Source: Actinocorallia aurantiaca (lineage in GTDB: Bacteria; Actinomycetota; Actinomycetes; Streptosporangiales; Streptosporangiaceae). Taken from it: a DNA stretch of 64,000 bases. The first letter of the stretch is position 1; every line of letters starts with the position of its first letter. The translations under genes and the position numbers were made by a program. The notes beneath the pieces were generated by a model that saw only the letters and a program-made list of their open reading frames with translations, searched no databases and had not been told where the DNA came from. Below, one piece after another: positions 1 through 8,735 of this stretch. The DNA lies in assembly GCF_039533685.1 (NCBI RefSeq), contig NZ_BAAATZ010000025.1, forward strand, positions 192,366 to 256,365, given 5' to 3'.

Positions 1-1053
1 CGCGATCGCCCCGGTCGTCGAGGCGATGGAGCCCAGCCCGTCGCGGCTGCGCCCGATCTTCACCACCCGGCTCGCCTGGCCGGGCACCTCCAGGGACTTC
101 CCGTCCGTGGTGGCCAGCGACCCCTCGTCGGAGATCGCGTGGACGTCCACCGTCGCGGGCTCCTCGTCGGCGTTGGCCAGGTACAGGTCGACGGTGCCCT
201 CGCCGGGGCCCGGCGTGACGAACCAGTGGTCGGTGCCCGGCGCGGAGCAGCCCGCCCCGGTCAGGGAGCGCTTCTCCCTGGTCGTCTGGACGGCCGAGAG
301 CCCGGCGGCGTGCGCGCCCGTCGCGTCGACGACGAGGGGGCCCTTGCGCTTGGCCGTCTGGGCCGGGGTGGAGGACCAGACCGTGCCGGGATCGTCGAGG
401 GTCGTCATGGCCTTGCCCACCGGGTCGCGCAGGACGGCCTCTCCGGCTCCCTCGCCGGAGGAGGCCACGACCAGCTTCGCCTTGGCGGCGTCGGGGCAGA
501 CGACCAGCGCCTCCTCCACGGGGACGACCTCGCCCAGGTGCGCGGGCGCGGGGCCGGGCCGGGAGATCTCGGCCACTCCGTAGAGGGCGGCCGCCGCCAG
601 CAGGATCAACGCGGCCGTCCCGTACCGGTGGGAGGCGAACCTCCCGAAGGACTGCAGCGCCCCGCCCAGCGCCGGTTCCGTCCGCTCGCGGGCCCTGCGG
701 GAGCGGCGCCCGTGCGCGCGCTGCGCGGCCTCTTCCCGCCGCTCCGCTCCCAGAGCCTCCGGGGCCTCCAGAGCCTCCGGGGCCTCCGGCGCTTCCGGCG
801 CTTCCGAAAAGGGGCCCGTGGAGGACCCGTCGACGAGCGTCTCCAAGGGCTCGGGGGAAGGCTCGCCGAAAGAGGTGAAGGACTCGTTCGCCTGCGGCGG
901 GGCGGGGAACACCCGCGCCCACGCGCCCGTCTCGTCGGACTGCTCCAGGGCCGCGTAGGGGCCGGTCAAGGGCTCCTCGGGGGGCTCGGCGCGCCGCCGC
1001 CGGGGCGGCCGCGCCGGCCTGCCGAACTCGATGTCGCGCTGGTCGTCGTTCAT
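1..1053 (-). CDS. DUF5719-type membrane-anchored protein, 3' end cut by window
   Basis: The reading frame is open from an ATG at 1053 to the window edge, giving 351 codons. The N-terminal ~140 residues are cytosolic-looking, charged and low-complexity, with a run of Glu-Ala-Pro/Leu repeats around residues 85-103. One membrane segment follows at about 145-163, then an extracytoplasmic region rich in Val/Thr/Gly. Its start overlaps the stop of the upstream glycosyltransferase as ATGA, so the two are translationally coupled. The position beside a large GT2 membrane enzyme and whiB2 is the usual one for actinobacterial DUF5719 proteins. The function is unknown; the family assignment rests on architecture and context. 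The C-terminus lies outside the window. Confidence 0.8.
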   Translation of the reverse strand, partial: MNDDQRDIEFGRPARPPRRRRAEPPEEPLTGPYAALEQSDETGAWARVFPAPPQANESFTSFGEPSPEPLETLVDGSSTGPFSEAPEAPEAPEALEAPEALGAERREEAAQRAHGRRSRRARERTEPALGGALQSFGRFASHRYGTAALILLAAAALYGVAEISRPGPAPAHLGEVVPVEEALVVCPDAAKAKLVVASSGEGAGEAVLRDPVGKAMTTLDDPGTVWSSTPAQTAKRKGPLVVDATGAHAAGLSAVQTTREKRSLTGAGCSAPGTDHWFVTPGPGEGTVDLYLANADEEPATVDVHAISDEGSLATTDGKSLEVPGQASRVVKIGRSRDGLGSIASTTGAIA

Positions 1054-4000
1054 GCCGGAAGCTCCGCGGGTTCGGTCGTCTCAGCGGGCGTCTCGGGCGG
1101 CGGTTCCGTCGCCCGGCGCCGCCCGGGCCCGCGCCGGGGCCGGTCCGGGCGCCTGGCGGGCAGCTCGCCGCCGGGCAGCGCCAGCACCACCACGAGCAGG
1201 AACGCCACGCCCTGGACGATGACCCACTTGGGCCAGACGCGGTCCTCCCGCTCCAGCGTGAAGGTGCCTCCGCCCGCCGGGACCTTCCAGGAGGCGGCCC
1301 AGCCGTCCGCGGTCTCCGCCTCGGCGGCGACCCCGTCGAACCTGGCCGTCCAGCCGCCCGCGGGCTCGGCCAGCAGGAGTTCCCGGCCCTCCTCGCCCGC
1401 CGGGATCCGCACCCTCGCGGAGACCTCGCCGGACTCCAGCGGGGTGATCTCCGCGCCGTCCGCCAGCATCAGCCGGCCGCCGGGCTCCGCCAGCCGCCAC
1501 ACCGCGAAGTCCGCGCCCCGGCTCAGCCGCACCAGTTCGGGGACGGCGTCGAGCACGGCCAGCAGGGACGCCTGGCGCTCCGGCACGCGGACCACCAGGT
1601 GGTGCACGCCCATGCGCCCCAGCCCGTCCGCGCCCTGCCCCGCCGCCAGCCGGGCGACCAGCCCGTCGAGGCGTTCGCGAGCCGCGTCGGAGGGCCGCAG
1701 CTCCTCCTCGCCCGCCCGGGGGGAGGCGCCGCGCAGCAGCGCGTAGGCGACCCCGCCGTCCTCCCGCAGGCCCAGGACGAGCGTGCGGGCCCGGCTCCCG
1801 TCGACGGAGGCGGAGGCGGAGACGAACGCCGGCAGCGGGCCGCCCTCCACCTCGCCGACCGGGCCGCGCACCCCGGAGCCGATCCAGACCACTCCCGCCA
1901 GCGCGGGCGTGCTCACCGCGATCAGCACCGAGCAGACGCCGCCGACGCGGTACATCCAGTCCCGGCCCGACCAGAGTTCGACGGCCCGCTGCAGCGCCGC
2001 GCCCGCGGTGAGGATGAGCCCGCCGGCCGCGACCGCCAGCGGGACGCCCGGCCAGGCGGGAGCGCCCTCCCCCGCCGCCTCGGTGACGGTGATCGCCGAG
2101 ACGGCGACCGCGGTGAGGAAGCCCAGGAGGATGAGGGCCCACCCGCCCAGCACCGCGGTGCGGCGGGAGCGCAGCGGCAGCGCGGCGACGGCCAGCGCCA
2201 GCAGCCCCGCGGTCGCCCAGCCCAGATCGGTGCCGGGGCCGCCGGGGTCGAGGGTGAGGACGGACAGCGCGGACAGGTCGCGGTCCACCAGTTCCGGCCG
2301 GTGCAGCCCGGCCTCCAGCAGGAGCCGGGACGGGTGCAGCACCAGGCCGATCGTCGTCGGGAGCAACAGCAGCGGCGGGACCGCCAGCGCGATCGCCACG
2401 TCGGAGATCCGGGCCGTGCCCGGCCACCACAGCGCCAGGCAGCCGAGGACCGCCAGCATCAGCCAGGTCAGCGGCACGAACGCCATCGCGACCGTCAGCA
2501 GCGCCGCCAGCGCCCAGGCCGCGCGCCTGGCGTGCCGGGCGTCCACCCGGCCCTCCGGCAGCCGCAGCACCCGGGCGCCCGCCAGGCCGATCAGCGGCAG
2601 CAGCACGTACACCGCGCAGGTGCCGAACCGGCCGGACGCGATCGCCCCGCTGACCACGGGCAGCAGCGCGTAGGCGACCGCGGTCCAGGCGCGGATCGCG
2701 CTCGCCGGGACCCGGCGGCGGCCGATGAGCCTCGCCGCGCGGCGCCCGACCGGAAGCCCCACCGGCACCAGCCGCTTGGCGACCAGGTAGGCGGTGAGCC
2801 CCGACAGCGGCACGCAGCCCAGCAGCAGGCCGGTCACCACCAGGGAGGGCCGCCCGAGCGTGAACACCGACAGGCCGGACAGGACCGCCGTCCACGGCGG
2901 GGAGGCGTCGGCCGAGCCGAGCCCCGACGGGTGCCAGCCGGACGTGTAGGAGGCCCACAGCTCGCCCGCGCTCTGCGTGACCGGGACGAGCGCCCCTCCT
3001 CCCAGCCGCCCGCCGGCCGCCAGCAGCGACCTCTCGGCCAGGAACGCCACCGCCGACAGCACCAGCAGGACGACCGCGCTGGGGTGCGCCAGGACCCGGC
3101 GGACGACGCCCAGGCCCAGGCTCAGTCCCCGGTCCGGCGGCGGCTCGTCGTCCTCCGCCCCCAGGTCGAGTCCGTACTCGTTGGGCGCGATCATCGACGC
3201 GAGGCGGTCGGCCAGCTTGCGCAGGGTGACCAGGCGGGGCTGGAACTGGCGGACCGAGCGGTAGACCTTCGCCCTGTTCTGCGCCCGCGCCGCGCGCAGG
3301 GATCTCAGCGTGCCCGGGTGCAGGAGCACGTCCTTGACCGCGTTGAGCTCGTCGCGCAGCGCCAGCGGCTTCTTGGCGATCAGCAGCCCGACCACCCGGA
3401 CCAGGGAGCCGAACAGCAGCCGGGCGAGGGTCACCAGGGCCGGGCGCAGCGGCTGGTTGGCCAGCAGCACGTACATCGCGTTGCGGCGGTCCAGCCTGCG
3501 GTGCGAGACGGGCTGCTCGCGCAGGCCGCGCGCGGAGGCCTCGGCGTGGAAGACCACGGCGTCGCTGGTGGCCACCACCCGGTGGCCCGAGGCGTGCACC
3601 CGCCACCCGAGGTCGACGTCGTCGCGGAACAGGCCGAACCGCGGGTCGAGGCCGCCGGTCCGGTTCCAGACGTCGCGGCGGATCAGCATCCCGGCGGTGC
3701 TGACGCCCAGCACGTCGGGGACGCCGTCGTGCTGGCCCTGGTCGAACTCGTCGCGGTCCACGCCGGTCTCGCGCCTGCCCTGGCCGTCCAGGGTGACGCC
3801 GACCTCCAGCAGCCTCCGGCGGTCCTCCCAGTCGCGCAGCTTGGGGCCGAGGAGCCCGATGCGCGGGTCGGTGTCGGCCTCGGCGAGAAGGTTCTCCAGG
3901 GCGCGGGGGGCGGGCGCGGAGTCGTCGTGCAGGATCCAGATCCACTCGACGGTCTCGGGGGCGTCGGGATCCGCCGGGTCGAGCGGGGTGATCGGGATGT

Positions 4001-4259
4001 TCGCGGCGGGCTGCTCCAGCGCGCGGGCGACGGCCTCCGCGAACGGGACGTCCCGTTCCAGGGTGAGCAGGTTGCCGGGGCCGACGACGCCGCCGATGAC
4101 GGCGGGGCCCTTGTCGGTGCTGCCGGTGTCCACGACGACGAGGCGCTGGATCCGGCGGGTCTGGGTGAGCAGGGCCTTCAGGGTCTCCGGCAGCCACCGG
4201 GCCCCGTCATGGGCCACGAGTACGGCGGTGACCACATGCCGGTCGAGATTGAGCGCCAC
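1050..4259 (-). CDS. Giant membrane glycosyltransferase (GT2 domain plus polytopic C-terminal region)
   Basis: 1069 aa from a GTG start. Residues ~8-300 form a GT2 catalytic domain: DTGSTD at 44-49, a DDS metal-binding triad near residue 114, and the FRDDVDLGW acceptor-site signature near residue 210. The C-terminal two thirds holds about a dozen hydrophobic segments and a periplasmic-looking tail ending in a last membrane helix. Such enzymes use nucleotide-sugar or polyprenyl-sugar donors at the membrane during envelope glycan assembly; donor and acceptor cannot be read from sequence. It sits directly downstream of whiB2 (89 bp gap containing a hairpin) and is coupled to the DUF5719 gene, which suggests a joint envelope role. 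Confidence 0.88.
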   Translation of the reverse strand: MALNLDRHVVTAVLVAHDGARWLPETLKALLTQTRRIQRLVVVDTGSTDKGPAVIGGVVGPGNLLTLERDVPFAEAVARALEQPAANIPITPLDPADPDAPETVEWIWILHDDSAPAPRALENLLAEADTDPRIGLLGPKLRDWEDRRRLLEVGVTLDGQGRRETGVDRDEFDQGQHDGVPDVLGVSTAGMLIRRDVWNRTGGLDPRFGLFRDDVDLGWRVHASGHRVVATSDAVVFHAEASARGLREQPVSHRRLDRRNAMYVLLANQPLRPALVTLARLLFGSLVRVVGLLIAKKPLALRDELNAVKDVLLHPGTLRSLRAARAQNRAKVYRSVRQFQPRLVTLRKLADRLASMIAPNEYGLDLGAEDDEPPPDRGLSLGLGVVRRVLAHPSAVVLLVLSAVAFLAERSLLAAGGRLGGGALVPVTQSAGELWASYTSGWHPSGLGSADASPPWTAVLSGLSVFTLGRPSLVVTGLLLGCVPLSGLTAYLVAKRLVPVGLPVGRRAARLIGRRRVPASAIRAWTAVAYALLPVVSGAIASGRFGTCAVYVLLPLIGLAGARVLRLPEGRVDARHARRAAWALAALLTVAMAFVPLTWLMLAVLGCLALWWPGTARISDVAIALAVPPLLLLPTTIGLVLHPSRLLLEAGLHRPELVDRDLSALSVLTLDPGGPGTDLGWATAGLLALAVAALPLRSRRTAVLGGWALILLGFLTAVAVSAITVTEAAGEGAPAWPGVPLAVAAGGLILTAGAALQRAVELWSGRDWMYRVGGVCSVLIAVSTPALAGVVWIGSGVRGPVGEVEGGPLPAFVSASASVDGSRARTLVLGLREDGGVAYALLRGASPRAGEEELRPSDAARERLDGLVARLAAGQGADGLGRMGVHHLVVRVPERQASLLAVLDAVPELVRLSRGADFAVWRLAEPGGRLMLADGAEITPLESGEVSARVRIPAGEEGRELLLAEPAGGWTARFDGVAAEAETADGWAASWKVPAGGGTFTLEREDRVWPKWVIVQGVAFLLVVVLALPGGELPARRPDRPRRGPGRRRATEPPPETPAETTEPAELPA

Positions 4260-4290
4260 GGGGAACTCGCAGGGGGCGGGGAGAACGGAT

Positions 4291-4316
4291 CAGCCGCGCG
4301 GGGGTCCGCGCGGCTG
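4291..4316 (-). terminator. GC-rich hairpin between whiB2 and the giant glycosyltransferase
   Basis: Perfect 10-bp inverted repeat (4291-4300 and 4307-4316) with a 6-nt loop, in the 89-bp gap between the two minus-strand genes. No T-run follows on the minus strand, so it may be a weak or factor-dependent terminator, or an mRNA-end stabiliser that sets whiB2 expression apart from the downstream gene. Confidence 0.5.
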
Positions 4317-4348
4317 ACCACTCTACTCACAAGTACTGCGGGGGGCCT

Positions 4349-4615
4349 CTATACGGCCGCGCGCTTCAGTTTGCGCCGCTCCCGTTCCGACAGCCCACCC
4401 CAGATACCGAACCGCTCGTCATGCTGGAGCGCATACTCCAGACATTCCGCACGCACCTCGCAAGCCCGGCACACCTTCTTGGCCTCGCGGGTCGAGCCGC
4501 CCTTCTCCGGAAAGAACGCCTCCGGATCCGTCTGAGCGCACAGGGCGCGCTCCTGCCAACCCAACTCTTCGCCGTCATCTGTGCCGTGCGCCAGCGGGAT
4601 CACGACCTCGCTCAC
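4349..4615 (-). CDS. whiB2: WhiB-family iron-sulfur regulator (WhiB2/WhmD type)
   Basis: 88 aa. The four cluster-ligating cysteines are at about 26, 49, 52 and 58 in the spacing C-x22-C-x2-C-x5-C. The G-I-W-G-G turn follows at about 70-74, then a basic C-terminus for DNA contact. WhiB proteins bind a [4Fe-4S] cluster and the principal sigma factor; the WhiB2 subgroup controls septation and sporulation in actinobacteria. An in-frame GTG six bases upstream (4621) abuts the ribosome site, whereas the GTG at 4615 has AGGAGG five bases ahead, so 4615 is chosen. Adjacency to fbiA-fbiB matches the mycobacterial whiB2 locus and supports the subgroup. Confidence 0.93.
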   Translation of the reverse strand: MSEVVIPLAHGTDDGEELGWQERALCAQTDPEAFFPEKGGSTREAKKVCRACEVRAECLEYALQHDERFGIWGGLSERERRKLKRAAV

Positions 4616-4697
4616 GCGCACCTCCTAGCCGCCCCCGTGGAGCCCCCGGACAACCGCCTCCCCCGAGAGTGCTCGGCCACGGGGAATGACGTCAGAA

Positions 4698-4740
4698 CTA
4701 CACACGAGAAATTACACGTGTGTAGTCCCTTGCGCGTCAA
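4698..4740 (-). promoter_or_regulatory. Probable whiB2 core promoter overlapped by an inverted repeat
   Basis: On the minus strand TTGACG (4735-4740) and TGTAAT (4711-4716) are separated by 18 bp, a good -35/-10 pair. A perfect 9-bp inverted repeat, CTACACACG (4698-4706) and CGTGTGTAG (4717-4725), brackets the -10 box, which lies in its spacer. A dimer bound here would cover the core promoter. The cognate regulator cannot be named from sequence; a self-binding WhiB protein or a developmental repressor is possible. Confidence 0.6.
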
Positions 4741-4808
4741 GCACTCCAGGAGTAAAGCGGGATGGACTGGGGCCTTACCTGACGAAAGCAGGGGCCTGGG
4801 GAAGGGGA

Positions 4809-5699
4809 TTATTGCGGTCCTTGATCGCCGCGATACCAGTTCTGGTCGTTCTGCTGGGGCTGGGACGACTGCTCCTCGCCGAACTGGCGGGTCCACTGGC
4901 CCTGGTCGGCCTGCTGCTGCGGCTGACCGTACTGCTGTCCCGGCTGGCCGTACTGCTGCTGGCCGTAGTCGGGCTGACCCTGCTGCGGCTGGCCCTGGCC
5001 GTAGTCCGGCTGGGGCTGGCCCGGCTGCTGGCCGTAGTCCGGCTGGCCCTGCTGCGGCTGCCCGTACTGGGGCTGCTGGCCGTAGGGGTCCTGGGCGCCG
5101 TACTGGGGCTGTCCCGGCTGTCCCGGCTGTCCCGGCTGGCCGTACTGCTGGTAGCCGCCGTCCTGCGGGTACTGCTGCCCGTACTGGGGCTGCTGGCCGT
5201 AGGGGTCCTGGGCGCCGTACTGCTGCCCGTACACCTGGCCGCCCGCGCCGGGCATCGCCGCCGGGCGGGCCGGCTTCATCGACTGGAAGTAGAGGAAGGC
5301 GAAGTACCCCGCCGCTCCGCACACGACCAGCTTGCTCACGCCCGCGAAGAACATCGAGGCCTTGTCCGCGCCGCCGCCGATGTCGGCCACCAGGCCCGCC
5401 AGCAGCGAGAGCAGGCCGAACAGCAGCGCCACGCCCGCCACGGCCAGGGCCGCGGTCACCACGTTGCGCGCCTGCGGCGTCGCCTGCCCCACCGTGACCA
5501 AGATCACGGATCCGGCCACGACGAGCGCCAGGGTGAGGTTGGTGAACAATCCGTAGCCGGCGGACTCGACGTAGGCGTTGGACGTGAACCCGCCCGAGGA
5601 GAAGAGTCTGATGAGCCCGGCCAGCAACTGGAGACCGGCGGCCCCGAGCAGGGCGAAGGCAGCTGGTTCGCGCAGCTTCTGCAGCGCTTCGGTGTTCAC
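4809..5699 (-). CDS. Small polytopic membrane protein with Q/G/Y/P-rich tail (DUF5336-like architecture)
   Basis: 296 aa from a GTG at 5699, preceded by GGAG. Four hydrophobic segments occupy roughly residues 14-125. The remaining ~160 residues are a low-complexity cytosolic tail of repeated YGQQ, GQPQ and PDYGQ units. Four-helix N-terminus plus Q/G/Y/P tail is the layout of actinobacterial DUF5336 proteins such as the mycobacterial 34-kDa antigen homologue; that match is by architecture only. The reading frame stays open upstream to 6707, but this is fbiA read backwards and is ignored. The gene lies just upstream of whiB2 on the same strand and is divergent from fbiA. Function unknown. Confidence 0.8.
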   Translation of the reverse strand: MNTEALQKLREPAAFALLGAAGLQLLAGLIRLFSSGGFTSNAYVESAGYGLFTNLTLALVVAGSVILVTVGQATPQARNVVTAALAVAGVALLFGLLSLLAGLVADIGGGADKASMFFAGVSKLVVCGAAGYFAFLYFQSMKPARPAAMPGAGGQVYGQQYGAQDPYGQQPQYGQQYPQDGGYQQYGQPGQPGQPGQPQYGAQDPYGQQPQYGQPQQGQPDYGQQPGQPQPDYGQGQPQQGQPDYGQQQYGQPGQQYGQPQQQADQGQWTRQFGEEQSSQPQQNDQNWYRGDQGPQ

Positions 5700-5837
5700 G
5701 GGAGAATCACTCCATGCGGGGGATTGCGGTCTGTCCGGGGCGGGAAGACTACCGTTTGTCAACGACAGCTTCGCACATACTTCCCTCAGCGTCAGGCGCC
5801 AGCAGATCATCACAGCGGGGATGGAAGACTTGCCCGT

Positions 5838-6785
5838 GTGAGAATCGTGGTTCTGGCCGGAGGGATCGGTGGGGCGCGCTTTCTGCGCGGCCTCAAGGCG
5901 GCGGCGCCGGACGCCGAAGTGACGGTCGTCGGCAACACCGGAGACGACATCTACCTGTTCGGGCTCAAGGTCTGTCCCGATCTGGACACTGTGATGTACA
6001 CCCTCGGCGGGGGCATCAACGAGGAGCAGGGCTGGGGCCGGCTGGACGAGACCTTCGTCGTCAAGGAGGAGCTCGCCGCCTACGGCATGGAGCCCACCTG
6101 GTTCGGCCTGGGCGACCGGGACTTCGCCACCCACATCGTCCGCACCCAGATGCTCGACGCCGGATACCCCCTCTCCCAGGTGACCGAGGCCCTGTGCGCC
6201 CGCTGGGAGCCCGGGGTCCGGCTGCTGCCGATGACCGACGAGCGCGTCGAGACGCACGTGGTGATCGAGGACGAGGGCGGCAAGCGCGCGATCCACTTCC
6301 AGGAGTGGTGGGTCCGGCTGCGGGCCTCCCTGCCCGCCCTGGCCATCACCCCCGTGGGAGCGGACGAGGCCAAACCCGCGCCGGGTGTCCTGAAGGCCAT
6401 AGAAGAGGCCGACTTCGTGCTGTTCCCGCCGTCGAACCCGGTGGTCAGCGTCGGGACGATCCTCTCCATCCCCGGGATCAGGGACGCGCTGAAGGCCAAG
6501 ACCGTCGTGGGGGTCTCCCCCATCATCGGCGGCGCGCCCGTCCGGGGCATGGCCGACGCCTGCCTCACCGCGATCGGGGTGGAGACGTCCGCCGCCGGAG
6601 TCGCCTCCTTCTACGGGCCCGAACTGGTGAACGGGTGGCTGGTCGCGCCCGAGGACGCCCCGCACTTCGTCTCGCCCGGCCTGGAGCCGATGACCGTACG
6701 GGCCCACCCGCTGCTGATGTCCGACCCCGAGGCCACCCGCGCCCTCGCGAAGGCCGCCGTGGACCTGGCGCTGGAGCTCTCATGA
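5838..6785 (+). CDS. fbiA: FbiA/CofD, phosphoenolpyruvyl transferase of coenzyme F420 synthesis
   Basis: 315 aa. FbiA joins the activated PEP moiety (EPPG in mycobacteria) to 7,8-didemethyl-8-hydroxy-5-deazariboflavin (Fo), making dehydro-F420-0. The N-terminal glycine loop GGIGGARFLRG, the NTGDD motif near residues 36-40 and the FPPSNP segment near residues 197-202 are CofD signatures. The length matches the family (~310-330 aa). The start is a GTG at 5838 that opens directly into the conserved VRIVVLAGG strand. The stop overlaps the fbiB start as ATGA, so the pair is co-translated. fbiC is also in this window; the guanylyltransferase fbiD/cofC is not. Confidence 0.95.
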   Translation: MRIVVLAGGIGGARFLRGLKAAAPDAEVTVVGNTGDDIYLFGLKVCPDLDTVMYTLGGGINEEQGWGRLDETFVVKEELAAYGMEPTWFGLGDRDFATHIVRTQMLDAGYPLSQVTEALCARWEPGVRLLPMTDERVETHVVIEDEGGKRAIHFQEWWVRLRASLPALAITPVGADEAKPAPGVLKAIEEADFVLFPPSNPVVSVGTILSIPGIRDALKAKTVVGVSPIIGGAPVRGMADACLTAIGVETSAAGVASFYGPELVNGWLVAPEDAPHFVSPGLEPMTVRAHPLLMSDPEATRALAKAAVDLALELS

Positions 6786-8050
6786 TCGAGATCATTCCCG
6801 TGCCCGGCCTGCCGGAGGTCCGCCCCGGCGACGACCTGGCCGCCCTCATCACCGCGGCCGCCCCCGGCCTGCGCGACGGCGACGTCCTCGTCGTCACCTC
6901 GAAGATCGTCAGCAAGGCCGAGGGCCGGATCCTCCAGGCCGACGACCGCGAGAAGGCCATCGACGCCGAGACCGTGCGCGTCGTCGCCCGCAAGGGCAGG
7001 ACCCGTATCGTCGAGACCCGCCAGGGGCTGGTGATGGCCGCCGCCGGCGTCGACGCCTCCAACACCGAACCGGGCACCGTCCTGCTCCTGCCGGAGGACC
7101 CCGACGCCTCCGCCTCGGCGCTGCGCGCCGCCCTGCCCGCCAGGGTCGGCGTGATCCTCTCCGACACCTTCGGCCGCCCCTGGCGCTCCGGCCAGACCGA
7201 CATCGCCATCGGCGCCTCCGGCGTCCTGCCCGTCGACGACTTCCGCGGCCGCACCGACGCCTACGGCAACCTCCTGGAGGCCACCGTCACCGCGGTCGCC
7301 GACGAGATCGCCGCCGCCGCCGAACTGGTGAAGGGCAAGCTCGACGGCGTCCCCGTCGCGATCGTCCGCGGCCTGTCCCACCTGGTCGTCGACACCGACG
7401 GCCCCGGCGCCCGCGCCCTCGTCCGCGCCCCCTCGGAGGACCTGTTCCGCTGGGGCTCCGCCGAGGTCGTCCACGCCCGCCGCACCATCCGCGAGTTCAC
7501 CGACGAACCGGTCGACGGCGAGGCCGTCCGCCGCGCCGTCGCCGCCGCGATCACGGCCCCCGCCCCCCACCACACCACCCCGTGGCGCTTCGTCCTCCTG
7601 GAGACCGAGGAGATCCGCACCCGCCTCCTCGACGCGATGCGCGACGCCTGGCGCGCCGACCTGGAACGCGACGGCTTCACCGAGGAGTCCGTCACCAAGC
7701 GCCTACGCCGAGGCGACGTCCTCCGCCGCGCCCCCTACCTGATCATCCCCTGCCTGGTCACCACGGCCGGCGCCCACACCTACCCCGACGAGCGCCGCGC
7801 CGCCGCCGAACGCGAGATGTTCCTGGTGTCCACGGGCGCCGCCGTCCAGAACCTCCTGATAGGGCTCACGGTCGAGAACCTCGGCTCCTGCTGGGTCTCC
7901 AGCACCATGTTCTGCCGCGAGACGGTCCGCCGCGTCCTGGACCTCCCCGCCGACTGGGACCCCATGGGCACCATCGGCGTGGGCCACCCCGCCGCCCCGC
8001 CCCGGGACCGCGCCCCCCGCACCCCGGACGCCTTCATCGAGGTCCGCTGA
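6782..8050 (+). CDS. fbiB: FbiB, bifunctional F420:glutamyl ligase and dehydro-F420 reductase
   Basis: 422 aa. Residues ~1-240 form a CofE-type gamma-glutamyl ligase domain that adds the glutamate tail to F420-0 (SKIVSKAEGR and LSDTFGRPWR motifs). Residues ~240-422 form a nitroreductase-fold domain that in mycobacterial FbiB binds FMN and reduces the phosphoenolpyruvyl-derived group. RRTIREFTDEPV opens the second domain, and EMFLVSTGAAVQNLL is typical of the nitroreductase core. Two-domain FbiB is the actinobacterial form; archaea have CofE alone. The start ATG at 6782 overlaps the fbiA stop. Confidence 0.95.
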   Translation: MIEIIPVPGLPEVRPGDDLAALITAAAPGLRDGDVLVVTSKIVSKAEGRILQADDREKAIDAETVRVVARKGRTRIVETRQGLVMAAAGVDASNTEPGTVLLLPEDPDASASALRAALPARVGVILSDTFGRPWRSGQTDIAIGASGVLPVDDFRGRTDAYGNLLEATVTAVADEIAAAAELVKGKLDGVPVAIVRGLSHLVVDTDGPGARALVRAPSEDLFRWGSAEVVHARRTIREFTDEPVDGEAVRRAVAAAITAPAPHHTTPWRFVLLETEEIRTRLLDAMRDAWRADLERDGFTEESVTKRLRRGDVLRRAPYLIIPCLVTTAGAHTYPDERRAAAEREMFLVSTGAAVQNLLIGLTVENLGSCWVSSTMFCRETVRRVLDLPADWDPMGTIGVGHPAAPPRDRAPRTPDAFIEVR

Positions 8051-8220
8051 CCCACCCGGTTTCGGGCGCCGCCGTCAAACGGTGAAGAGGCCGAGTTTCG
8101 CCCCGACGCGGCCACTGCCCGCGCCCGGGCTCCGCTCCGGCCGTCCTGGAAGATCACATCGTCGGGCTCAGGCCTGAGGCCGGGGCACGCCGGTGGAGCA
8201 GGGAGAGCCGGCCACCGTCG

Positions 8221-8393
8221 GCGTGGTCATCTCCAGGTCGCGGTCTCGGGTCGACGCCGTGGGCCTCGGCGTTCGCGGAGATCACGCCACGGAACCACAC
8301 GGACAGACCGGGCGTGATCGCGTCGTAGTGCGCGGTGAATCCCTGATCCGTCAATGAACGTCCGGCAGATGCGCTCCTGCGTTTCCCAGAGCC
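8221..8393 (-). pseudogene. Decayed 3' fragment of a TipA-like MerR gene
   Basis: This stretch aligns base for base with the C-terminal end of the intact MerR/TipA-like gene (9143-9315), roughly 90% identical by eye. It still encodes GFTAHYDAITPGLSVWF followed by VISANAEAHGVDP. A one-base deletion then shifts the frame and removes the normal ending. Homology stops near 8393, so the DNA-binding domain is absent. It is a dead duplicate tail rather than a gene. Confidence 0.75.
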
Positions 8394-8735
8394 GAGACAA
8401 GAACGATCAAGCCGAATCCCGCCTTCGGCGGAGATTTCGGTGGCGGAATCCGGCCGCATCGTCGACCCGTTCATTTAATTGTCATCAACTCGTCCGCCAC
8501 GGCGCATCAGGCTTCACCACAGACCCCACCTCGAATTCCTCGGACCCTCCCCCCGAAGCGGACCCGCTGAATCAAAAAATCTTCCGTCCGGGTCCGGACA
8601 TTCGTTGATCTTCAGGACCCGGCTTGACATTGACATCCCCCTCGCACTGACTTTGACTCTGCAACCAAGTTGCCCATGCGGCCGCGTGGACCAGGGGGAC
8701 ACCGCCAGAAACGCGACCCGGAGAAGGGAATGTAA
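8394..8735. other. Lower-GC intergenic region upstream of the secreted protein
   Basis: No credible reading frame on either strand. Its right part is AT-richer than the surroundings and should carry the promoter of the secreted protein at 8736. Two adjacent TTGACA hexamers (8624-8629 and 8630-8635) are -35-like, but no clear -10 box sits at the right distance. Confidence 0.4.

Noticed and set aside
1599..4535. Very long plus-strand reading frame (978 codons) over the giant glycosyltransferase
   Set aside because: It is the complement of a clear GT2 membrane protein; its translation is Arg/Gln/His-rich with no fold signature, the usual antisense artefact of high GC.
4698..4725. BldD box in the whiB2 promoter
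   Set aside because: The repeat does not fit the BldD half-site spacing when aligned; the regulator is left unnamed.
5000..5250. Apparent tandem repeats as a CRISPR array
   Set aside because: The repeats are codon-phased and encode the YGQQ/GQPQ tail; there are no regular spacers.
4686..5837. Plus-strand frame joining upstream sequence to fbiA
   Set aside because: The in-frame extension reads the Q/G/Y/P tail gene backwards; the true fbiA start is the GTG at 5838 beside the conserved glycine loop.
5714..6781. In-frame upstream extension of fbiB
   Set aside because: It only reads fbiA out of frame; the ATG at 6782 overlaps the fbiA stop and opens the conserved CofE fold.
8154..8474. 106-codon minus-strand frame as a real gene
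   Set aside because: Only its middle is conserved, as a frame-damaged copy of the TipA tail; the ends are unrelated sequence, so it is treated as a pseudogene fragment.
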